Shown here one piece after another: positions 8,420 through 17,403 of a DNA stretch of 64,000 bases. How positions within the stretch are numbered: the stretch's first letter is position 1; every line of letters starts with the position of its first letter. Origin of the DNA: Roseovarius aestuariivivens. Its GTDB lineage: Bacteria; Pseudomonadota; Alphaproteobacteria; Rhodobacterales; Rhodobacteraceae. Below the pieces are notes generated by a model. The model worked only from the letters and a program-made list of their open reading frames with translations, did no database searches and was not told the DNA's origin. The stretch covers positions 1 to 64,000 of the forward strand of contig NZ_SJEY01000013.1 of assembly GCF_004761875.1 (NCBI RefSeq). Direction: 5' to 3'. Position numbers and translations under genes: made by a program.

Positions 8420-8762
8420 TATCCGTCCACCCTGCTATCCACCCATATATATGGGGTATGCCGGTACAGATTGGAATACTCTGAAACAGTAAAGCTCTTA
8501 TTTATCGGAGTGAACTTCGGGACGTGGGGCAGAATGGTGCATCAAGATATAGTAATTGGATGCGCTTCACCCGCACCACCTCCAGCCATGTCCAGTATCG
8601 GTTCACTCGCCGGGTTCTTGCCCAGTCCGCAGCAGAAATCCGTGGAACGATGTCTGCAGACGCTGGCAGATTGCGATTGCGAACCCGCTACGCTGTTGAC
8701 TATCTTCCCTCTCGCCCGCGTCCGAGCTGTCGGCGGGACCATGTGTTCAGACGGGGCCAGCC
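8420..8762. other. Non-coding right edge of element, upstream of integrase and sulfotransferase
   Basis: No gene or tRNA is recognised. The stretch holds the integrase promoter region, with a perfect 14-base palindrome at 8442-8455 and a direct repeat CTATCC at 8419-8424 and 8435-8440, and the upstream region of the sulfotransferase gene. The element-chromosome junction should lie here, but its exact position cannot be read. Confidence 0.5.
8442..8455. promoter_or_regulatory. Perfect palindrome CCCATATATATGGG upstream of integrase
   Basis: This 14-base perfect palindrome lies 23 bases upstream of the integrase GTG. It could be a repressor operator overlapping the integrase promoter or a recombinase core site. 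The sequence is certain; the role is inferred. Confidence 0.45.
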
Positions 8763-9620
8763 ATGAAATTCTGTATTGTGGGAACGGGGCGCTGCGGGAC
8801 GCGTCTTTTGAGGGGTATGTTGAACGCCCATCCGGACCTTTTCGTGTTCAACGAAACCCACTGGATCGCCAATTTCTACGAGGTCTTCGGCACGGCGAAA
8901 GTGCCGGTCGGGGATCTTCTGGACGTCATGCAGCGCACGCGGTTCGTCGACGGCTCGCGGACGACCGAGATCGATATGGAGGCCTTCAAGGCGGCGCAGA
9001 ACGGCAAAAGCATGATGACGCCTGCGGCGTTCAGTGATGCGGTGGGGCTTTTTTTCGCGGCGGAGGAGGGCAAGACGCTCTGGGCGGACAAGACGCCGGA
9101 TTACGGGTATTGCGCATCGATGCTTCAGCTTTACTGGCCCGACTGCCGGATCATTCATCTTATCCGCGACGGGGCGCGGGTTGCCCGGTCGATGGCGCAG
9201 CATCCCGGATACCGGGCGCTGGTGGCGCATGGGCGTCAGCATTGGGGCCCGCTGTCGATCGATTTCCGCGGATTTTCCGGGAGGGAGCAGGAGGTGGACC
9301 GGTCGGACTTCGTGGACCTCTGGTATCGGCGGCTTTTGCGGATCCGCAATGAGAGTGAGCGCCTCAAACCCGGCAGCTACCTCGAAATCCGGCATGAGGA
9401 TGTCATTGCCGACCCGGCGGGCACTTTGAGAACGATTGCGGATTTCACCGATCTGCGATCGGATGAGACCTGGCTGCGGACGGCGTCCGATCACTTCGAT
9501 GCGAAGAAGATCAGCCGACCGCGCCCTGTCGGCATTCTGAAATGCTTCCGCCCGAGGCATCTCGCGCTGATGCGGGAGCTTGGATACAAGACCGACCTGC
9601 CGGAGCGCCGGGAATGCTGA
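8763..9620 (+). CDS. Sulfotransferase family protein
   Basis: The 285-residue cytoplasmic protein has the PAPS-binding loop GTGRCGTRLL near residues 7-16 and the second cofactor motif IIHLIRDGARVARSM near 131-145, typical of bacterial Sulfotransfer_3 proteins that sulfate carbohydrates or peptides. Its stop overlaps the next gene by seven bases, so it is co-translated with a glycosyltransferase, pointing to a sulfated surface glycan. The acceptor is unknown. Confidence 0.85.
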   Translation: MKFCIVGTGRCGTRLLRGMLNAHPDLFVFNETHWIANFYEVFGTAKVPVGDLLDVMQRTRFVDGSRTTEIDMEAFKAAQNGKSMMTPAAFSDAVGLFFAAEEGKTLWADKTPDYGYCASMLQLYWPDCRIIHLIRDGARVARSMAQHPGYRALVAHGRQHWGPLSIDFRGFSGREQEVDRSDFVDLWYRRLLRIRNESERLKPGSYLEIRHEDVIADPAGTLRTIADFTDLRSDETWLRTASDHFDAKKISRPRPVGILKCFRPRHLALMRELGYKTDLPERREC

Positions 9621-10558
9621 CGCGCTTGAACGCTTTGCCGCCCCTTGCACCCGACGACATTCTACTCGTGGCATGCCTGAGAAACGAAATGCTGCGTCTG
9701 CCCTGGTTTCTACACTATTACCGGCGTCTCGGGATAGACAGGTTCCTGATCGTCGATAACGGCTCGGATGACGGATCCCGCGCGTTTATTCTGGAACAAG
9801 AGGATGTGACCGTCTTCCATACCGAGCAGAGCTATGCCGACAGCGGCTGTGGGATCGATTGGCAAAACGCTCTGTTGCGGGACCATGCCGTCGGCCATTG
9901 GACCTTTGTCGTCGATGTCGACGAGATCTTCGTATTTCCGGGATGTGAGGCGACCGGTTTACGACGTTTTCTTACCTATCTCGACGGTAAGAAAGCGACG
10001 GCGGTCGTCGCACCCATGATCGACATGTATCCCGGCGGTGCGATTGCCGAGGCGGGATACCGCGCAGGACAGGACCCCCTTGAAGTGGCGCCCTTTTTCG
10101 ACGTGGAGGGCTACCAGCTTGGCGGGGCGCGGTCCGAAGCGCGCGGATTGCCGGTGCGGGGAGGACCGCGGCACCGGCTTTTCTGGGAAGGGCGCGGACG
10201 GGACTTCCCGTCACCCGTGCTGCGCAAGACGCCGCTTTTGCGATGGTCGGCGACATCCGAACTGATCGCCTCGACGCACAAGGTGAAAGGATGTAGTTGG
10301 GCCGAGGTGTCCGGTGTGCTGCTGCATTTCAAGTTATTGCAGGATTTTGCCGCGAGCGCGCGGGAGGAGACGGCGCGTGCGCAGCATTTCGCGGATGCAC
10401 GGCAGTACCGGGCGTATGACGAGGTGATATCGAAACGAGAGGCCCTGACCGCATATTACGAAGGGTCGGTCCGGTTTCGGAATACCGAGCAGCTTTGCCA
10501 GCTAGGCCTCATGCGTGTGCCGCCCGCGTATTCGCTCCTTGGCAATGGCGTGTTGTAA
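9614..10558 (+). CDS. Glycosyltransferase family 2-like (PF13704)
   Basis: The 314-residue protein begins ILLVACLRNEMLRLPWFLHYYR and continues FLIVDNGSDDGS, the nucleotide-sugar pocket of GT-A enzymes, with a metal-binding VDVDEIF motif. ATG 9614 overlaps the sulfotransferase stop. A longer frame from 9542 would lie inside that gene and is rejected. It probably transfers a sugar in the same surface-glycan pathway. Substrate is unknown. Confidence 0.85.
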   Translation: MLTRLNALPPLAPDDILLVACLRNEMLRLPWFLHYYRRLGIDRFLIVDNGSDDGSRAFILEQEDVTVFHTEQSYADSGCGIDWQNALLRDHAVGHWTFVVDVDEIFVFPGCEATGLRRFLTYLDGKKATAVVAPMIDMYPGGAIAEAGYRAGQDPLEVAPFFDVEGYQLGGARSEARGLPVRGGPRHRLFWEGRGRDFPSPVLRKTPLLRWSATSELIASTHKVKGCSWAEVSGVLLHFKLLQDFAASAREETARAQHFADARQYRAYDEVISKREALTAYYEGSVRFRNTEQLCQLGLMRVPPAYSLLGNGVL

Positions 10559-10617
10559 TCGGGAAGGTGCGAAAATAGGGTTACGCGGGCTTCGCGTTCC
10601 ATCCCGGAGAAATTTGC

Positions 10618-11214
10618 ATGCATGGCTATTGGAAAGACTTCTGCGTTGTGGACGACAGGAAGCCGGACTTGGGGGGCAACCTGCTTCACGGGGACACGCA
10701 GGCGATCACGCCGGGTTTGTGGCGTTACCTGATTGACCGATTTGCACCCCGGACCGTGCTGGATGTCGGCGCAGGCGAAGGCATCGCTCTTAGCTTTTTT
10801 CACCGGGCGGGTGTCATTGCGCACGGGTTCGATGGTCTGGCGCGCAACGTGAACACTGCGAGGTTTCCCATTGCACAGCATGATCTGAAGCGCGGTCCCT
10901 ACCGGTATCCCTGTGATCTTGTCTACTGCGTCGAAGTCGTCGAGCATATCGAGGAGAAATTCATCGACAGGCTTTTAGCGACCTTCCAGAACGCGCCGGT
11001 CGTCGTCTTGACCCATGCGCTGCCGGGCCAAAGGGGACATCACCACGTCAACTTACAGACCCGGGAGTACTGGATCGAGAAGATGGACGGCGTGGGATAC
11101 AGCCTTTCGATGGACAACGATAAATTCTGTGCCATCGCTGCGGCGGAAAATCCCGACAGCTATTTTGCCAAATCGGGTTTGGTCTTTCTCAGGCGATTGC
11201 CCAAGCGCGCGTGA
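10618..11214 (+). CDS. Class I SAM-dependent methyltransferase
   Basis: The 198-residue protein has motif I VLDVGAGEGIALSFF near residues 45-59 and a VVEHIEEKFIDRLL motif typical of the Methyltransf_11/23 group. GGAGA lies 9 bases before ATG 10618. It follows the glycosyltransferase in the same direction after 59 bases and is probably part of the same glycan set. The acceptor is unknown. Confidence 0.8.
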   Translation: MHGYWKDFCVVDDRKPDLGGNLLHGDTQAITPGLWRYLIDRFAPRTVLDVGAGEGIALSFFHRAGVIAHGFDGLARNVNTARFPIAQHDLKRGPYRYPCDLVYCVEVVEHIEEKFIDRLLATFQNAPVVVLTHALPGQRGHHHVNLQTREYWIEKMDGVGYSLSMDNDKFCAIAAAENPDSYFAKSGLVFLRRLPKRA

Positions 11215-11272
11215 TTTTTGGACCGTTTCGACTGACGCGACCCAGCCGAAGACCTCTTCAAGGCGCTTTGGT

Positions 11273-12169
11273 TTATTGACTAAGCGACCGGCCGGAAGCC
11301 GACCTATAAGCGCGGCAAATGTCGATGAAGCGCGTATCGGTGACCGCCACGCCGGACGCCAAATCCGCCGTTAAGGCGGCATCAGAGGGCAGCGCCTCTG
11401 CGAGGACCGCTTCGATCCCGCGTTCCTGATACATGCGGTACCATCGGCGCCAGTGCCAACCGGCCGTGGGCGGAAGGGTGGTATTCGCCGCATAGGCCTT
11501 TCCGCCCTGTACGACCTTTCGGCAGAGTTGGTCACGGTTTCTGATGGGGTAATGAAAAACCTCGATTGCCGAGGCTTCTTTTCTCGCTGCGTCCTCGTAG
11601 GCCGCGTTGTGATTACCCTGTTTGATCTGCCTGAGCCCTTGCGCCCGCATCATCACCTTCGGGGCCAGGGCATGGTAAAGATAGGGATGGTCCATCGGAT
11701 CGGTGTAGATGTCCTGCAAGGCCGGACGGGGAAATGTTGTGCTGGGTCTGTATCTTATCCGGTCGATCCAGGGCCCTGTGTCGGGCTTGTCCCATGGGTA
11801 AACCATGTTGAGACGCTTGCAGACAAGCAGGTCGGCTTTTGTGTCGGCCAACCCTGCTTTCAGGTCACCCTTTGGTGCGGTCCAGAATTCGTCAGCGTCG
11901 TTGCTAAAGATGAAGTCGGCGCCGAACGCGTCGCGGGCACGCAACGCTGCCCGGGTCGTCCAGGCCGTCTGATTGAAGTCGCGACCTGGTTCGTCGATCA
12001 CCTCGGCGACACCGGCGCGCGCGTAGTCTTCGAGGACTTCGCGCGTGCCGTCCACCGAGCCGTTGTCGATAGCGAGGACGAAATCCACCCCGTGATCCAG
12101 GTGATACGACATGTTCGTCGCGACGATGTCGATCTCATCTCTGACAAGAAGAAGCATGACCAGCTTCAT
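11273..12169 (-). CDS. Glycosyltransferase family 2-like (PF13704)
   Basis: The 298-residue protein starts MKLVMLLLVRDEIDIVATN, followed by FVLAIDNGSVDGT and the acidic motif FSNDADEFW, the same family as the glycosyltransferase at 9614 but in the opposite direction. ATG 12169 is preferred because GAGG lies 4 bases upstream; a GTG at 12199 gives ten extra residues without support. It converges on the methyltransferase gene with a 58-base gap. The acceptor is unknown. Confidence 0.83.
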   Translation of the reverse strand: MKLVMLLLVRDEIDIVATNMSYHLDHGVDFVLAIDNGSVDGTREVLEDYARAGVAEVIDEPGRDFNQTAWTTRAALRARDAFGADFIFSNDADEFWTAPKGDLKAGLADTKADLLVCKRLNMVYPWDKPDTGPWIDRIRYRPSTTFPRPALQDIYTDPMDHPYLYHALAPKVMMRAQGLRQIKQGNHNAAYEDAARKEASAIEVFHYPIRNRDQLCRKVVQGGKAYAANTTLPPTAGWHWRRWYRMYQERGIEAVLAEALPSDAALTADLASGVAVTDTRFIDICRAYRSASGRSLSQ

Positions 12170-12434
12170 GGAACCTCGATCCCGGATGGAAAACGACACG
12201 CCGTCATCCCGTTTTTCACGGCTTCAGGAGAGCGTCGTGTGAAGAACTGTTTCGCGATGTTGTGGCACGACTTCGATCATGCGTCCACTAAGGAACGGTT
12301 GCATGATCTATGGCGGATTATCAGGCCAAGGGACCCAAGTACGTTCGGCACGTCGCGCGTCCGTAAGCGTGCCAAGTGGTTATTACGACAGTCGATGACC
12401 TGAAACTTGCAGGCGTTTCCGACCCGCCGGCGGA

Positions 12435-12851
12435 TCAGCCTTCTTCCTCGACACGTTCGGGCACGATTATCACACCTCTCGACACAACAAAGGATCCCGT
12501 TTCGTAATAGGGCACTTTCGCGGTTGATCGGGCCTGCGCGCCTCGCCCGTTGTCGATCTGGTTCTTGATTTCGACCTCTTCATCGGTGGCCGCAGTCAGT
12601 TCGTAGCGATAGATGCCGTCGAGCGCCTCTCGACCGGACAATTCGAACACGGGCGTACCGCTCATCGCCTCGATTTTCGTGACCTCACCGTCAGGGGCTG
12701 TGACGGTCAGGGTTGCATGGCTGAGGCCGATCCAGTTCTCGAACCAGACAGCGTTGGAATTGTGCTGTTTGACCGGGTCCGCGGCGAAAGTGGCCGTTGC
12801 CGTGAGCACGCAAAGGGCGGTTCCAAGAAGAAGGCGTTTCAAATCTCGCAT
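12435..12851 (-). CDS. Small exported protein, unknown
   Basis: The 138-residue protein has a clear Sec signal peptide (MRDLKRLLLGTALCVLTATA, cleavage near AFAAD) and a mature part predicted as beta-strands (SHATLTVTAPDGEVTKIEAM, then FELSGREALDGIYRYEL), like a small Ig-like or fibre-associated domain. It is the last gene downstream of a run of exported proteins (SEL1 pair, fibre-like protein) that leads back to the secretion system. No family is recognised. Confidence 0.7.
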   Translation of the reverse strand: MRDLKRLLLGTALCVLTATATFAADPVKQHNSNAVWFENWIGLSHATLTVTAPDGEVTKIEAMSGTPVFELSGREALDGIYRYELTAATDEEVEIKNQIDNGRGAQARSTAKVPYYETGSFVVSRGVIIVPERVEEEG

Positions 12852-12977
12852 GTCAGGCTCTCTCGTGTTGGATGAGTGTCGCAGGTTCGGCAGGCCGTGA
12901 GCTGTTCCGCCGATCCATTTGTGTGCGCTGCTTGCTTATCAGTTTAGCAAACGACCCTTTGAAAAACAGATGGAACG

Positions 12978-14153
12978 TCATTGCGATTTCAAAGCCTGTT
13001 TTTCGGCAAGGTTCTGCGCCTCGGTGATCTGTCCTGGCGTCATCCTGCTGCTGAATTGCGCCATGAGATCTGCGGCGGGCGTTTGTCCCGCGGCGGCGGC
13101 GAGCGTCAGCCACATCTGGCCCAGAACGAAATCGAGCGGGACGCCGGAACCCTGAAAGTAGAGCAGCCCGAGATTGATCATTGAGGGACCGTGCCCTGCC
13201 TCAGCCGCGGCCCGGAACAGGCGTGCGGCTTCGGCCCGGGTAGAAGCCGGGAAGTCCTCTGCGTTGGCCAGAAGCCAGGCGATCTGGAACTGAGCGACGG
13301 GATCACCGGCGCGGGCCGTCTGCTGGAGTTTCTCAAGCTCTTCCGGCGAGGTTGGCGGCGGGGCGAGGCGGGGATCGTAGACAAGATCAGGGCCAGCGCT
13401 TTCTTTGCGAAGCAACTTGAGTAGCGCGTTGAGACGCACAGTGTCGACGGGAAGGGCCACGCCGCTCTCAGACAGGGCGGCAAGTGTGCGGATTGCATCG
13501 GGATATCCCTGCTCGGCTGCGCTGAGCAAAAGCTCTGCCGCGCGGGCGTAATCTTGCGGCACTCCTTCTCCTTGGACGTAAAGCCTACCAAGTGCTGTCT
13601 GCGCGACAGGATGGCCCGCCGCGGCGGGTCCTTCGTAATGGCGAGCCGCCCTTGCAAGGTCCTTATCCACGCCCCGGCCGTTCTGATAAAGCAGTCCGAG
13701 GCGCACGGCGGCATCCAAGTGCCCGGCTTCGGCGGCTCGGCTGTAGAACGTGGCAGCGGAGGCCGGATCGGTGCGCCCGTCAGCGCCGGTTTCCAGAGCG
13801 ATGGCATAATCGAAAAGGAATTTCGGCACACCGGTCTTTGCGGCCAAGCGCAGCCAATTCAAAGCTTCGGCATGGTCTCTTTCCCGTCCGAGGCCGGTCA
13901 GGAAGGCAAGGCCGAGCAGGTTTTGTGCAGGCGGGTCACCCGCCGCGGCGGCCTTCTCGGCCCAATCGGCTGCGGTTTCGTAATTCCGTGGAACGCTCGC
14001 GCCTTCAAAAAAGGCGCGCGCGAGATTGGATTGCGCGGCGGTATCGCCCGCTTCGGCGCGCTGGATCACTGTCGCAAGTCCATCCTCCTGCGCAGTGGCC
14101 GGTCCTGCCGAGAGAGTGAGACAAAAGAACAGGGTTACGGTGCGTGCCTTCAT
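12978..14153 (-). CDS. Exported SEL1/TPR-repeat protein
   Basis: The 391-residue protein has a signal peptide (MKARTVTLFFCLTLSAGPATA) followed by about eight SEL1-like repeats of roughly 36 residues (for example LGLLYQNGRGVDKDLARAAR and LGRLYVQGEGVPQDYARAAE). Such solenoids mediate protein-protein contacts in the periplasm or at the surface. ATG 14153 overlaps the previous stop (ATGA), so the two SEL1 genes are coupled. A scaffold role near the secretion system is inferred. Confidence 0.85.
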   Translation of the reverse strand: MKARTVTLFFCLTLSAGPATAQEDGLATVIQRAEAGDTAAQSNLARAFFEGASVPRNYETAADWAEKAAAAGDPPAQNLLGLAFLTGLGRERDHAEALNWLRLAAKTGVPKFLFDYAIALETGADGRTDPASAATFYSRAAEAGHLDAAVRLGLLYQNGRGVDKDLARAARHYEGPAAAGHPVAQTALGRLYVQGEGVPQDYARAAELLLSAAEQGYPDAIRTLAALSESGVALPVDTVRLNALLKLLRKESAGPDLVYDPRLAPPPTSPEELEKLQQTARAGDPVAQFQIAWLLANAEDFPASTRAEAARLFRAAAEAGHGPSMINLGLLYFQGSGVPLDFVLGQMWLTLAAAAGQTPAADLMAQFSSRMTPGQITEAQNLAEKQALKSQ

Positions 14154-15799
14154 TCGCGCGCAGAATCCGGGCTTGGGTTTGAAATGCTTTGGTGCGTTTG
14201 CGGCGGGCCGGGTTCTTGCGTGGCAAACCATGTCCGCGTGGCGGTTTGCGCCTCGGCCAATTGTTCAGGGGTCATGAGATCGCCGACTGATGCTCTCAGG
14301 CGGGCTGCCTCCGATGCGCCCAAGGTCGCGGCGATATTGAACCATTTGTGCGCGCTGACATAGTCGCGCGCGACAAGCTTCCCTTGCAGATAGAGCTGGC
14401 CCAACCGGAGCTGCGCGGCGGGATCGCCGGCCATCGCCGCCTGTTCCAGCAGCTTCACGCCTTGGGCGCCTGTCACGTCGTCGTCGAGATAGATTTCTGC
14501 AAGGGCCGTGAGCGCGGGTCTCAATCCATCCTTGGCCTGGCGTTCGAGCCAGCTTGTCGCGCCGGCATCCCGTTCTACCGCTGCGGCCAAGGCCCAGGGT
14601 ACCATCCGGTGCGGCGCCATCCGCCCGTCGAGCGCGCCGGCGCCGGCAAGCTGTCCGAGACGAAGTGCGGCCGCACCCGCGTCCGATGTTTCAAGCGCGC
14701 CCATGTAAAGGCCGAGCGCGGTCTCACTGTTTTGCTCCACACCGCGACCGGTCTCGTAGAACCTTGCCAAGGCGACCATCGCACGCCCAAGACCCCGCTC
14801 GCTTGCCAGCGCATACCAGCGTGCGGCGTCCTGATCGTTGGGCGTGACACCAAGACCGGTGGCGTAGGCGAAGCCGAGGTTGCTCATGGCGCCTGCATCG
14901 CCGGCCTCTGCCGCCGTTTGCAGCCAGCGCAGGCCTTCGTCGACGTTTTGGTCCACGAGATCGCCACGCAGGTAGTGCATGCCCAGTTCCCGTTGCGCGA
15001 TCGGCATGCCGGTTTCCGCCGCGCGCCGGTACCATTGTAGGGCCTCGTCCGGTGCCGGATCCGTGCCGTCGCCATGTTTAAGCCTGACAGCAAGGCGAAA
15101 CTGCGCCGGATGGTGTCCGTTCTCGGCGGCGGACCGGAGCCATGTGACGGCCGTGGCCGGATCGACAGCGGTTCCGAGCCCGGCATCGTAGAGCTGGCTC
15201 AGAGTGTACTGTGCCTCTGCCATGTTCTGATTGGCGGCGGCGAGATACCATGTGTAGGCCGAGGTGGCATCCTTCTCGACGCCGGTGCCGGTCAGGTAAA
15301 GCTGGCCCAAGAGATACTGCGCATCGGCGCCGCCGAGCGCTGCCGCCCGCGACAGCAAGTCTACGGCCCGGTTTTCGCTCAGTTCGGGCGCGGTGCCCGC
15401 GCCGCCCTCGGTAATGTCTGTTTCGTCGGACAGTTGGAGGCGGGCAAGAAGGGTCATCGCCGACACATGATTTCTGCCAGCGGCCTGTTCCAGCCACTTG
15501 ATCGCTGCAGGAATGTCCCGCGGCCCGCCGCGCCCTTCGAGCAAGACGCGCCCATAGCGGTATTCGGCAACGGCCGAACCGCCTTCTGCGGCCAACTGGC
15601 CAAGGCCTTCGCGCGCGAAGATGAAATCGCCCTTGCGCCAGGCGTCTTCGATCTGCTGCATCGTGACCCGTGGTGTGGCGTTATCATCTGCCGCCCGGTC
15701 TTCGTTCGCCGTGGCGGCGAGAGAGGACAGCGAAAGAACGAGACAGACCAAGCTTCGATACGCCAAGGCATTCTGCCAGGAAGAGGTCTTTCCGCTCAT
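14150..15799 (-). CDS. Large exported SEL1/TPR-repeat protein
   Basis: The 549-residue protein has a hydrophobic leader (ALAYRSLVCLVLSLSSLAATA) and about twelve SEL1 repeats covering residues ~75-530 (for example LGQLYLTGTGVEKDATSAYT). ATG 15799 is chosen because it places the leader near the N-terminus; ribosome support is weak (AGAAAAGAA), and a frame from 15856 or 15940 is possible. It is coupled to the shorter SEL1 gene downstream. It may be a periplasmic scaffold or chaperone for the fibre-like protein encoded just upstream. Confidence 0.82.
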   Translation of the reverse strand: MSGKTSSWQNALAYRSLVCLVLSLSSLAATANEDRAADDNATPRVTMQQIEDAWRKGDFIFAREGLGQLAAEGGSAVAEYRYGRVLLEGRGGPRDIPAAIKWLEQAAGRNHVSAMTLLARLQLSDETDITEGGAGTAPELSENRAVDLLSRAAALGGADAQYLLGQLYLTGTGVEKDATSAYTWYLAAANQNMAEAQYTLSQLYDAGLGTAVDPATAVTWLRSAAENGHHPAQFRLAVRLKHGDGTDPAPDEALQWYRRAAETGMPIAQRELGMHYLRGDLVDQNVDEGLRWLQTAAEAGDAGAMSNLGFAYATGLGVTPNDQDAARWYALASERGLGRAMVALARFYETGRGVEQNSETALGLYMGALETSDAGAAALRLGQLAGAGALDGRMAPHRMVPWALAAAVERDAGATSWLERQAKDGLRPALTALAEIYLDDDVTGAQGVKLLEQAAMAGDPAAQLRLGQLYLQGKLVARDYVSAHKWFNIAATLGASEAARLRASVGDLMTPEQLAEAQTATRTWFATQEPGPPQTHQSISNPSPDSARE

Positions 15800-15984
15800 G
15801 TCGACTTGGTTCTTTTCTGCTTCGGCGTGGTCGGGAATCGCGTGATACCGGTACATCGTGCCATGCCAGAGTGGTCGGTCAAGCGACCACCATGCAAGTG
15901 CGGTAAGGTATATTTTCGGGGTGATCAAAGCGCCAAGCACGGCGCGTTGGCCGGGCCTGGATGGATATCGTCACAAGATCGAGG

Positions 15985-17268
15985 TCAGTCGAGAACCGTT
16001 GTCTCGAGCTTTGCCACGCGGTCACTCAGGCCATCGATCATTAGCTGCTGCTGCGCGATGTAGATATGCGCATGTTCCAGTTCGTTGAGGATATTCCCCA
16101 TCTTGTCTGTGATGTTGACCGGCTGACCGGGACGGGTCGGGCCGACCGCCGGAAGATGCCCGTTGGTCCACATCAATTCGGCGTGCTCCTCGATCGTGCG
16201 GAGCGAATACTCTTCGTCAAAGACCCGGTCACAGCCGCTGGCACAGCTTGGACCGTTGGTCGTCAGCGTTCCGCTGATCGTCATGTTCCCATTATGATCC
16301 AGCGACATTTCCTGTCCGTCGCCATCCACGATATTGAACCGGATCGCACCGTTGCTGCCGCCGTCGGTAAAGGTGATGTCAGCAGATTTGTTGGGAGCCG
16401 CACCGTCTGCGGTGATGCGCAGGAAGTTGAAAGACTGCGACGAGATCAATTCGAGCACCCCATCGTTATCCAGTGACATCTCGTGGCCGTCGGTTTCGTC
16501 GATATTGAAGCGAAACGCGCCTTCGGCGCCGGCGTCGGTGAACGTGATATCGCCGAATTTATTCGGCGACGCACTGAGCGCTTCGAGCCGGAGGGTCGCC
16601 CAGGATTGATCGACCCGTGCTACGTGCAGGTCGACAACTGGGGAGTTGGTGCCCATGCCGACCTTTCCGCCCGGATTGAGAACCAGGGCGTTGTTTCCGG
16701 CATTCGGTTTGACCCTGAACGGCAGTTGAGACCCGTTGGTGACATCTCGCAGGAAAAAGTTGGTTTCGTTACCGGCAAGGTCCCAGGTTTGTGGTGTCCA
16801 GCCGCTCGTCCCGTTCTGTTCGAGGCGAACGGTGGGCGTGTCTCCGTCGGCAATCTGGACTTCTGTTACGGGATTATCGACCCCGATGCCGATGTCGCCG
16901 TTGGCGTCAACACGCAAGGAATTGTTCGGTGCGCCATAGTCGATCTGGAAGGGCGAAGCGTTGTTGTCGGCGCTGTCGATGCGAAAGTAATTCCCACCGC
17001 CGTTATTGCTGTCGTTGATCGTAATGCGCCAATCCACGTTGGGAAAACTTCCCGAACTCGACGTGTCGTTGAAGTGGACGCGCAGATTGTTTTCCTTGAG
17101 ACGGAGCGTGTCGAAGCCGAAGTTTTCCGAAAAGGAACAGTCGGTACCGACGCAGAGCGACCCTCTGATTTCGACGTCAGTCGTAAAATCCGGGCCTGCC
17201 GCGAAGGCGCCGGTCGCAAGGCCCATGGCGCTTCCCAACAGGGCGGCTTTCGTACTGTATTTCAACAT
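15985..17268 (-). CDS. Exported tail-fibre-like protein with C-terminal coiled coil
   Basis: The 427-residue protein has a Sec signal peptide (MLKYSTKAALLGSAMGLATG, cleavage near AFAAG). The body is a long beta-rich repeat region of fibre type, with recurring GDITFTDAG and SADITFTDGG blocks, each followed by RFNI and by EMSLDNDG or EMSLDHNG. The C-terminus (EEYSLRTIEEHAELMWTNGH, then an amphipathic helix to the end) resembles the tail-fibre trimerisation/chaperone-type ends seen in phage and surface adhesins. GGAGAG precedes the ATG. It lies beside the prepilin peptidase gene, so secretion by the type II system is a reasonable inference. Confidence 0.8.
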   Translation of the reverse strand: MLKYSTKAALLGSAMGLATGAFAAGPDFTTDVEIRGSLCVGTDCSFSENFGFDTLRLKENNLRVHFNDTSSSGSFPNVDWRITINDSNNGGGNYFRIDSADNNASPFQIDYGAPNNSLRVDANGDIGIGVDNPVTEVQIADGDTPTVRLEQNGTSGWTPQTWDLAGNETNFFLRDVTNGSQLPFRVKPNAGNNALVLNPGGKVGMGTNSPVVDLHVARVDQSWATLRLEALSASPNKFGDITFTDAGAEGAFRFNIDETDGHEMSLDNDGVLELISSQSFNFLRITADGAAPNKSADITFTDGGSNGAIRFNIVDGDGQEMSLDHNGNMTISGTLTTNGPSCASGCDRVFDEEYSLRTIEEHAELMWTNGHLPAVGPTRPGQPVNITDKMGNILNELEHAHIYIAQQQLMIDGLSDRVAKLETTVLD

Positions 17269-17403
17269 TCTGGTCGCTCTCCCTCAAAGCAATCATTTGG
17301 TCGCCAAACGGTTGTCTTTTATCTGTCGAAGCTTGGTCTTCGCTTTCTCACTATACACAAGAGCATACCGCTAATTATACCTAAAGGAAGAACTCTTTGT
17401 TTC

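Noticed and set aside
8640-8690. GGGTTCGCAATC on the minus strand as tRNA T-arm next to the integrase
   Set aside because: The loop lacks the conserved adenine of TTCRA and no full cloverleaf fits, so no tRNA target is called.
11453-12403. Open frame on the plus strand opposite the glycosyltransferase at 11273
   Set aside because: The minus-strand frame has the GT-A motifs; the opposite frame has none.
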